Source: Shinisaurus crocodilurus (lineage: Eukaryota > Chordata > Lepidosauria > Squamata > Shinisauridae). Taken from it: 64,000 nucleotides of DNA. Where the stretch lies: positions 264,623,921 through 264,687,920 of the forward strand of contig CM037879.1 in the NCBI GenBank assembly GCA_021292165.1, written 5' to 3'. Position 1 is the first letter of the stretch. Each line of letters begins with the position of its first letter. This document shows positions 56,740 to 64,000 of this stretch, in pieces. The notes beneath the pieces were generated by a model. That model did no database searches and was not told the origin of the DNA. It saw nothing but the letters and a program-made list of their open reading frames with translations. The translations under genes and the position numbers were made by a program.

Positions 56740-59150
56740 TTAAAGCTTACTGAAGAAGAGCACTTCCCATTGCAGCACTGGACTTCTATTTTGCAACAAT
56801 TATTTATCCGTATCTTCTCAGATAACACCATCTGCATTATCTACACTGCACATAGCAAGGTCCTTTTCTCCTTAGGAATACGCTAATCTGAATGAAGCTG
56901 CTCCATTCTTACATCAGCCCTGTTCTCTCTCATGCTAAACAATTGACAGAGCACATGGCATGTAAACTTCTTATCTAAAACATGGTTGAGAATGCCAGAG
57001 AGTCTATTGCTATTGGTTTCTCCATTTCTGGTGCACATTTGCACATAGTTCAGTGTGCTTTACATCAATCTGACAGTGAAGAAATGTTGTCCTGGCATTT
57101 CTCTCCCCCCAAAATTGACATGATAGCCTAGGCTCCGATCATTCTCGCCATGAATCTGTTTTACATTGCTTTTGAAAGATATGGGTGCATTCTAGGAATA
57201 GCGCCAGTGCCTGAACACCGGAGAATCTGAAGGGACTGAAAGGTCATCCAGTTTGACCCCTACATATGCTTCAACTATCCCTTTTTCTTTCTTTTTTCTT
57301 TTGGTTTCTGACCTATTTTATTTCTATGTTCTTTTAAGGTGAGATTTTAGAGGTGTCTTTTCTTTTAATGTTTTTCATTAGTGTGTCCAATTCACACTAG
57401 AATTACAATTCGTGCCATCCTCCAAATCTCTAGAAGTCAGATTCTTCCTGAATCTGGTGCACGTGCAACTAGGTTGCAAGGGCATGAACAATAAAGCATT
57501 ATAGCCAGTGCTTTTTTTCTGGAGAAAAGGGTACCGGAACTCTTGGATTACATTTCCTCGGGAGTAGATGGCGATTAAATTGTAATGCAATTAATAGAAG
57601 AAAAGGTGCTGGAACTCAGTTCCGGTGAGTTCCACCAGAAAAAAAGCCCTGATTATAGCCCTATTCAGGCATGCCCTCCACATGTAGGGCTAATGCACGG
57701 GGGATGGAGCAGGGCTAATGCACGGGGGATGGAGCAGGGCTGTGCCTCCTGGCCCCACCCCCAACATCCACACATTGCCCATGGCCCTCTGAAAGAGAGG
57801 GCTACACATGAGCAGTTGGCTGACCCCACCAAACTGCAGTAGGTTTAAATTAGGACTCAGCCAAAATGCCCCTCCATCTTTGCTGCCCTTTACGCAGGCT
57901 GCAACAGGGAGCCACTTTCGCTTGAATTTGGATGGGCCATGCAAACAGGAGGAAAGTGTTCACACCACCTCAGCAGAAGAAGGGAATGCAGTCACCGCTA
58001 GGCACCATTTCGCCTTCTCTTTTTGACTACACAACACTAGAGTGAAAACAGGAAGCATTGCCTTCAGTCTCATCTGGCTTCATGATAACATACTGTAGCC
58101 AATGAGATTTGGACATAATATGACACCTGAAGCCAAATCAGAGTGAAGGTAATGTTTCTTCCCTTAATCTGGCATTGTGTGTGAAGAGGAGGGAGTTGGG
58201 GTGTTTTTTTTTTTTTTTAATGGCATGGAGCGGGAAGCATGGCCAGCGCTGTCAGAACAACAAAGAAGCCAAGAAAAAGGAGAAAACAAGTGAATGAGGA
58301 TGGTGGGGTGGCACAATTTTTGAGACAAAAGGAGTTCGCTAGGAAACTTTTGGCTCAACCCTCGTCTAAACAGAGATGGTAGTGTTTTGTTCCTTGTGTT
58401 TTAGTTTACCCAAATCCTCTTTCTTGGGTAAGGACTGGCCCCTTCCGTCTTAACAAGGCATCTCCCTTTCCCCCACTCTCCTAAACATCTCTCGTAATGG
58501 CAAGCAGGAATTTCCAATGAGGGAATTGCATTGCATTCGCCAAAATGCTTTCCACCTAGGAGAGCAGATAACAAATGGTCTCCTTTTTCAGTTATGGCTG
58601 CTGGCCTATTGGCAAGTGCAAGGCTGGGCCTTCTCTCACTTACACACACCTGGTCTGTGAAACTGAACAACAAACAGGAGAAATGACTCAGTGGGCCCTT
58701 ATGAAATACACATTCGTCATCTGAAGTTACTGTTGTTCCCCATTGTTTTGTGAGCAAGCTGCAGCTGGTGACGATAATAAACCAGTACAAAGGGTAATTG
58801 GGTATAGCTCTGCTAGATTATCAGTGTTGGAGATCAAATATATTCTGACAGACCACTAAACTGGCAAAGGATGGGCAGTAGTAGCAGCAAATGCCAAGAT
58901 TCCCTTCTCTCACAGTCACCGTTTCTTTGTTATAGTCCAATGTCTCAACCCTCTCCTAAGGGCCTCAGAGCAGCTTTGTGGGAGACACTGATCAGTTACA
59001 GCCGACCAGAGAACTTCAGAGGTAGAGTGTCAGGTGCCTTCAGAGACTCTCTCCGCTTCTGTGCCAGTACCACTTCACACATAACTTTATCAGACAAAAG
59101 GCTTAATCCTCATAATACACACATACACGGAAAATAGCATACACTCGAAA
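56740..59150. other. Unassigned intronic DNA
   Basis: Contains a tandem pair of GCTAATGCACGGGGGATGGAG units (57689-57739). Otherwise no repeat or exon I recognise. Confidence 0.35.
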
Positions 59151-59284
59151 CTAAAATGATCAAGGGACTGGAGCAACCCCCCTACAAGGAAAGATTACAG
59201 CAGCTGGGATTGTTTAGCTTAGAGAAAGGGCGAGTAAGGGGAGACATGACAGAAGTGTACAGAATTATGCATGACGTGGAAAAA
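59150..59284 (+). mobile_element. CR1 LINE coding fragment
   Basis: Translation includes KGLEQPPYKERLQQLGLFSL-type words and RGDMTEVYRIMHD; it stops abruptly where the L2-group LINE begins. Confidence 0.75.
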
Positions 59285-60148
59285 GTGTCCGGAAACTTCA
59301 GCTGGTCCAAAATAGGGCAGCGAGATTGTTAATGGGGACTGGCCAACGGGAACATATTATGCCAGTGCTTTCTCATCTGCACTGGCTGTCAGTCTGTTTC
59401 TGGGCCCGATTCAAAGTGCTGGTGCTAACATTCAAAGCCCTAAATGGCTTGGGACCAGGGTACCTGAAGGATCGTCTCTTCCCATATGTACCTGCCCGGA
59501 CACTAAGATCTGCATCAGCGGTCCTTCTCTGAGAGCCCCTGCCAAAGGAAGTGAGGCAGGTGGCTACCAGGAGGAGGGCCTTTTCTGCTGTGGCACCCCG
59601 GTTGTGGAATGAGCTCCCCAAAGAGGCTCGCCTGGCGCCTACATTGTACTCTTTCTAGCGCCAGGTGAAGACCTTTCTATTCTCCCAGGCATTTTAATCA
59701 TCTTAATCATTTTAATCTTGTAGTTGTTTTTAACTCTGTTAACTCTGAGAGCCAGTGTGGCGTAGTGGTGTGAGTGTTGAACTGGGACTTGGGAGATCCG
59801 GGTTCTAGTCCCCGCTCGACCATGAAACTCACTGGGTGACTTTGGGCCAGTCACTGACTCTCAGCCTAACCTACCTCACAGGGTTGTTGTGAGGATAAAA
59901 TGGAGAGGAGGAGGAGGATTATGTAAGCCGCCTTGGGTTCCTTGCAAGAGGAAAAAAGGCGGGGTATAAATATAATAAATAAATAAATAAATATTGTAAC
60001 TGCTGTTGCTAGCTCTGCTGTTAGTTTTTAATCTGTGGTTTTAAATTTTATATTTATTTTATATTGTATTTCATGGTTTTAACTGTTGTAAACCGCCCAG
60101 AGAGCTTCGGCTATTGGGCGGTATAAAAATGCATTAAATAAATAAATT
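59285..60148 (+). mobile_element. L2-group LINE, 5'-truncated, with a SINE in its 3' UTR
   Basis: GQREHIMPVLSHLHWLSVCF, FKVLVLTFKALNGLGPGYLK and YVPARTLRSASAVLL are followed by RRAFSAVAPRLWNELP-type codons after a TGA, and the 3' UTR ends GGTATAAAAATGCATTAAATAAATAAA. It is interrupted at 59748-59999 by a SINE. It is the same subfamily as 50437-51262 in opposite orientation. Confidence 0.92.
59748..59999 (+). mobile_element. tRNA-derived SINE, MIR/CORE-like, full-length
   Basis: GAGAGCCAGTGTGGCGTAGTGG head to AAAAAAGGCGGGGTATAAATA and (AATA)n tail. This is the best preserved copy in the window. It sits in the LINE 3' UTR. Confidence 0.93.
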
Positions 60149-61344
60149 GTGTGCATGGAGACTTTGTTCCTGCAACAGCATCCAAATCCTTATTCTGACG
60201 TGCCTCAGGGTTCTCCATACAGGCCTGAAAGGCACTATAGCTGAGTGGGGGTTTGAACCCAGGTCTCAAAGCCTGCACTGAGTCTTAACACTCTAGCCAC
60301 TACATTGTGTGGGGTCCAACCCACCAGTCAAAGCCCAACACCCTGAATAACCAACATAGGTGCATTAGTAAAAATGTCTGTGGACTAGTAATTTTTGCAG
60401 ACTAATTGGCAAGGCCATGCTAATAAGTAAAAGGCGCTATTTAAACATTCCAGAAATGCTCAAATTCCATGAAGCTGAAGAATGTACCACACGATGTAGC
60501 ATGCTACTTAACATAAAACAGTGCAAACGTTTCACGCTGTAGAACAGTGAAAAAGTTTCACCCAGTGCAAATGAAGCCGTTGCAGCTAATCTTCAGAGAA
60601 GATTTGCACAATCTATATTTGGTTTATCCAGGTTTAGGAACGAAACCCTTCAGGCTAACAAGTCAGCAGTATAGCTATGAGATGACCTCTTAAAATCTTT
60701 CCAATACACAGATCCACAGGATAACATGAACAAGTGCCTGGTTGTGTTGTGCTGATTTGCTGCTTTTATGCTTGGATTAAAAGTAGCCCCTCCTTTAAGG
60801 ACGAACCTGGCATTTGAAGAGCTCCAGATTTTTCAGAGAAGCATTACAGGTGCACTGAACAACTTGTCTCAATAGACACACTGAGTGATATTTCTTTCCT
60901 CACTTCAATTTTACAGTCTTGCATCCCTAGGACAGTATCACATTTTCAAGTTTAAATACCATGTACATTTGAATTATTTCGAAGCTGTCCCAGGGCCTTT
61001 GTGTGATTTTCTTTGTATAACAATCCTTGCAATCTTGAATAATGAACAGAAATCCCTCAGTATTCCATTCCAGGGTCAGATTAGTAGACAAATATGCAAT
61101 AGTATGGAGCAGATCAGCTGGGGGAGGGGGGCACTTTAGCTCTTATGTAATGAACTGAGTGCCTTTCTTTGGAGAAGGGACCTATACAGAGCCCAGCGTC
61201 CAGCTGCCTTAAAATTTCCCAGAGCCTCAAAAAGTTTTAGTGGTCTATAAGGTGAAGGGGCGGTGGGGGAGAGATTCAATGTACCAATAGTCTGCACAGC
61301 ATAAAGGGCAAAATAGAGAAATATGCTGCAAGGTAGCATGAGCT
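60149..61344. other. Unassigned intronic DNA with tRNA-SINE trace
   Basis: 60215-60320 has GGGGGTTTGAACCCAGGTCTC and CTAACACTCTAGCCACTA-like words, the complement of a tRNA-type SINE head. The rest is unrecognised. Confidence 0.4.
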
Positions 61345-61420
61345 TATTTATTCATTTATTAAATTTATATCCTGCTTTTCCACCAAAAATGGTGCTCGAG
61401 GCAGCTATGATCAATTGTGT
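61345..61420 (-). mobile_element. LINE 3' tail
   Basis: ATTCATTTATTAAATTTATATCCTGC and GGTGCTCGAGGCAGCTATG match the complement of an L2-group 3' end. Confidence 0.55.
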
Positions 61421-61494
61421 ATTGTCAGGACTCACACTTAATGCATAGAAAGCTACCTTATATCAATCGGGTCAAGCTGCTTGACCATCTACTG

Positions 61495-61814
61495 CAGGGG
61501 TGCAGAACCTCATTTCAGCCTGAGGGCCGAATTCGATTTTGGAGAAGCTCTCAGGGGCCACATTCCAGTGGTGGGTGGGGCTGAAGGTAAAAGGGGCCGG
61601 GCCAAAGACATATACTAGTCTTAAGCTCTTACTGCCAGTGACAAAGCCTTAGGAGAGGCATTTCAACCTTGTAGAACGGGGGGGGGGGGGGGAGGAACTG
61701 CACAAAAGCCGGGAAACTGCCAAATGATTGGTGGTTGGAGGAAAGTGGGCGTGGACATCTGGGGACCGCAGGTGGGCTGGGTTTGGCCCACGGGACTGAT
61801 CTTCTGCACCTCTG
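61495..61814. mobile_element. hAT-type element (320 bp) nested in a SINE
   Basis: Ends CAGGGGTGCAGAACCT and CTTCTGCACCTCTG. Flanks ATCTACTG and ATCTTCTG match at 7 of 8. Contains a 14-nt poly-G run near 61679. Confidence 0.85.
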
Positions 61815-61867
61815 ATCTTCTGTCTACTCTGACTTGCAGGGTCTCAGGCACAGGTCTTTTGCCTTTG

Positions 61868-62245
61868 AGAGCCAGTGTGGCGTAGTGGTTAGAGCAGGGC
61901 TCTTCAACCTTGGGTCCCCAGATGTTGCTCCCAGAATCCCTTGCCATTAGCCATGCTGGTTGGGTATGCTGGGAGCTGTAGGACCAGCAACATCTGGGGA
62001 CCCAAGGTTGGAGAGCCCTGAGTTAGAGTGTTGGACTGTGACTTGGGAGATCCGAGTACTAGTCCCCACTCGGCCATGAAGCTCCCTGGGTGACTTTGGG
62101 CCAGTCACTGACTCTCAGCCGAACCTACCGCACAGGGTTGTTGTGAGAATAACATGGAGAGGAGGAGGATCATGTACGCCACTTTGGGTTCCTTGCAAGA
62201 AGAAAAGAGTTGGGATATAAATGTAATAAATAAATCAAATAAAAT
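61868..62245 (+). mobile_element. tRNA-derived SINE, split by a MITE
   Basis: GAGAGCCAGTGTGGCGTAGTGG is followed by the MITE, then AGTTAGAGTGTTGGACTGTGA and the remainder to ATAAATGTAATAAATAAATC. Confidence 0.9.
61895..62020. mobile_element. Palindromic hAT MITE nested in a SINE
   Basis: CAGGGCTCTTCAACCTTGGG and complement GGTTGGAGAGCCCTG. Flanks GGTTAGAG and AGTTAGAG match at 7 of 8. The left arm lacks about 10 bp relative to the 9416 copy. Confidence 0.9.
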
Positions 62246-62345
62246 CACTAATCAGATGCCAGGGATTGAACCTGGTGCCTTCTGCATGTAAAGCATGCGC
62301 TCTTCCACTATGTTCCTTCCTCAGCTGAGCCCTCAACCATACAAC

Positions 62346-62420
62346 ATAATCCTGTGCACAATTACTCAGAAACAAACCCCACTGTGTTCAATGTGGCTTA
62401 CTCCCATGTGTTTGAGATGG
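62346..62420. mobile_element. Partial foldback MITE
   Basis: ATAATCCTGTGCACAATTAC and TGTGGCTTACTCCCATGTG; related to 16936-17032. Confidence 0.45.
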
Positions 62421-62654
62421 CAGCCTTAGTCAGGCTCAGGCATATATTAACATTTTCCAGAAGCGCTGAGCTCAGGGTGGTGAAAAAAAAGCCAACCACA
62501 CCTGCCATATAGTCTCTGAGCCATAAACAGGCCTAAACAGGTTGCGCGATAAAAGTCTGACCCCCTGTAAGGGCTTCCGCTGTCACCAAGCCTCACAGAA
62601 TATAAGGTGCTTCTCTTGCATAGTATTTGCTTCCCATTCACCGGACAGACTCGG

Positions 62655-62760
62655 TGTGCGTGTGTGTGTGTGTGTGTGTATGTAAACACACACACACACA
62701 CACACTATATATATAAATGAGAGAGGAGAGAGAAAGAGAGAGAGAATATATATAGGCCAC
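62655..62760. repeat. Compound (GT)n, (CA)n, (TA)n, (GA)n microsatellites
   Basis: Successive dinucleotide runs: GTGTGT at 62658-62680, CACACA at 62685-62706, TATATA and GAGAGA to about 62750. Confidence 0.93.
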
Positions 62761-63330
62761 AGGCTGTTATGCAGGGGAACTCTTGAGTTAAACAGTGCCA
62801 CGTAAGTGACACATATCAAGGTAAATAAAAATAACTCCTGATGGGTAGAATGATTCCGTCTTTGCGTCATGTTTCTGTAAACAGCTCTGTAATCGGGTAG
62901 ACATTTTCCTCACAAGTTCATAAACAGCTAGGCAAAAACACAAATTTCTACTCAGAGCAATTCTACTGTGCCACTTATTAATCTGCCCAGTATATATATA
63001 TATATTTTAAAGCGGGGAAAAGAGACAGGATGCCAGGGCTCAATTCTACTTGAAAGCTCTTCCTCCTGATCCCAGATGTGTAGTGACAAGCAGTAATGAC
63101 TAAGTAGCAATGGCAATGTGCTCTGTGCATGCTGAGACACCCTGATTTAGAATTGTTTCATGGAGTCCAGGGCTGAGGCCTGCCACTCAAGAGATATTCC
63201 AAGGCTGAGCCCTAGCGAACACCTCATCTTCAAAACCTTCTGGGTTTACAGGTAAACCTAGAGGTCAAGCACATGCTTTGCCTACAGAATGGTCCAGCTT
63301 CTGTATGCAATCTCAAGTAGCAGGGCTAGC
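62760..63330. other. Unassigned intronic DNA
   Basis: Nothing recognised apart from a short (TA)n at 62992-63006. Confidence 0.3.
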
Positions 63331-63334
63331 AAAG

Positions 63335-63490
63335 GCCACTTCTTGGCGAGCCACTGCCAGTCAGAGGAGACAGTACTGGAGTAGATGGGCCAATTGTCTG
63401 ACTCCATATAAGCCTTCCCCAACCTGGTGTCCTCCAGAACATCTGGAGGGCACCAGATTGGTCCATATGTTGCCTTCTTATATTGTTCTA
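63335..63490 (+). mobile_element. Squamate tRNA-SINE 3' end with a shortened hAT MITE inside
   Basis: GCGAGCCACTGCCAGTCAGAGG, TGGAGTAGATGGGCCAATTG and CTGACTCCATATAAG, then a MITE remnant (GCCTTCCCCAACCTGGTGTC to GGAGGGCACCAG, 63411-63463). Confidence 0.7.
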
Positions 63491-63549
63491 CGTACCCTGC
63501 ACTAGCCAGGAATCTAAAAGGGAGAACAGACATAGCCAAACTTTACACA

Positions 63550-63972
63550 TACTGAACCTGTTTGCAAGTAACAACCCATGGCTTAATTAACCCATAGCTT
63601 GTTGAATTAACCCACAAATCAGCCACCAGATGAGCAAGCACATCATGGCTTGTTCTTTCAATTCATGGTTTGATTTGTTCCGTCCCCCATGCTGTCCCCC
63701 AGACCACATCCTGGAAGCTTTTGTGACAGCAAAGATCCGCCTCTGTTGCCTGACGAAACGACTCATGCACAACTCATGATTCTGAATTCGGATGTGATGA
63801 CAGCACATGGTTCGAACAACCCACAGTTCGCAAACCAACGACAACCCATGTGTTCTTTTCATGGGTTGTTCACGACAACCCACAGTTAACCCATAGTCCC
63901 AGATTCAGACATAATGACAACCCACGATTCAAGAGGCCACGGGTTGTCATTAGGTGTTAACAGGGTCACTGA
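63550..63972. mobile_element. Large foldback MITE (AACCCATGG family)
   Basis: Many paired words, such as GTTTGCAAGTAACAACCCATGG with CCACGGGTTGTCATTAGGTG, and ACAACCCATG with CATGGGTTGT near 63841-63868. Style matches 27344 and 14838. Confidence 0.55.
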
Positions 63973-64000
63973 AAATCAAGGGACTTTGTACTTGAGAGAG

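Larger units (their letters stand above)
61440..62315 (-). mobile_element. Squamate tRNA-SINE broken into three pieces by insertions
   Basis: Pieces at 61440-61494, 61815-61862 and 62250-62315. In order they give AAAGCTACCTTATATCAATC, TCTACTCTGACTTGCAGGG and GGGATTGAACCTGGTGCCTTC. This is the complement of the SINE at 31885-32130 in correct linear order. Confidence 0.8.
48092..64000 (-). other. TBXAS1: TBXAS1 upstream intron (partial)
   Basis: This is the region 5' of the 94-nt exon on the coding strand. The previous exon must end in TG to complete Trp and should encode the hydrophobic membrane anchor. I checked TACCA and CTTACCA contexts on the plus strand and found no credible hydrophobic exon. 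The anchor exon and promoter therefore probably lie beyond 64000. Confidence 0.7.

Noticed and set aside
59085..59130. Second candidate for the anchor exon (AAGTG before GTACTG, minus)
   Set aside because: No start codon, an in-frame TAA eleven codons upstream and a weak donor.
62259..62310. tRNA-like sequence with GGTTCAA-type box (minus)
   Set aside because: It is the head of a SINE copy continuing into SINE body sequence, not a free tRNA gene.
1..64000. CRISPR arrays, operons or prokaryotic-type systems
   Set aside because: No regularly spaced direct repeats or dense coding; the DNA is vertebrate intronic sequence.

Overview
The window is vertebrate nuclear DNA, most probably from a squamate reptile (a lizard is more likely than a snake, but that is inference). 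The evidence is the repeat load: CR1 and L2-group LINE tails, tRNA-derived SINEs of the kinds common in lizards and snakes, some L1, and very many short palindromic DNA transposons with hAT-type or TTAA/TA target sites. No bacterial-style gene, operon or CRISPR array is present.

The only real gene I can support is on the minus strand: two internal coding exons of thromboxane-A synthase (TBXAS1, CYP5A1). One exon is at 47998-48091 (94 nt) and the next is at 12754-12806 (53 nt). Both have canonical AG/GT splice borders, compatible phases and clearly recognisable peptides. As I recall, 94 and 53 nt are also the sizes of exons 2 and 3 of the related CYP3A genes. The rest of the gene must lie outside: the membrane-anchor exon beyond position 64000 and the remaining exons beyond position 1. 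The whole window is therefore the interior of one large gene: part of an upstream intron (48092-64000), a 35.2-kb intron (12807-47997), and part of a downstream intron (1-12753).

The introns are packed with transposable elements, many nested in one another. The left intron holds SINE and LINE fragments, a CR1 3' end, a TTAA-flanked palindromic complex (6962-7701), a solo LTR with a 5-bp duplication (8036-8473) and palindromic hAT MITEs with 8-bp duplications. The 35-kb intron holds a 301-bp-arm inverted repeat (18352-19169), a hAT-type element with a very GC-rich interior (28224-28874), three copies of a GC-rich unit (15797, 17673, 39412), the largest LINE ORF fragment (38102-39022), a Tigger-like element and two AT-rich repeat-poor stretches that look like conserved non-coding DNA. 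The right intron holds a LINE inside a MITE (50335-51297), a probable second LTR inside an L1 3' UTR (51792-52285), an L1 piece inside a Tigger-like element (56158-56735) and a four-layer nest (61440-62315).

Most open reading frames in the window are chance frames or decayed LINE reverse-transcriptase pieces. I found no convincing new multi-gene system. The most unusual structures are the large near-identical inverted repeat in the transcribed intron and the CpG-dense hAT cargo.
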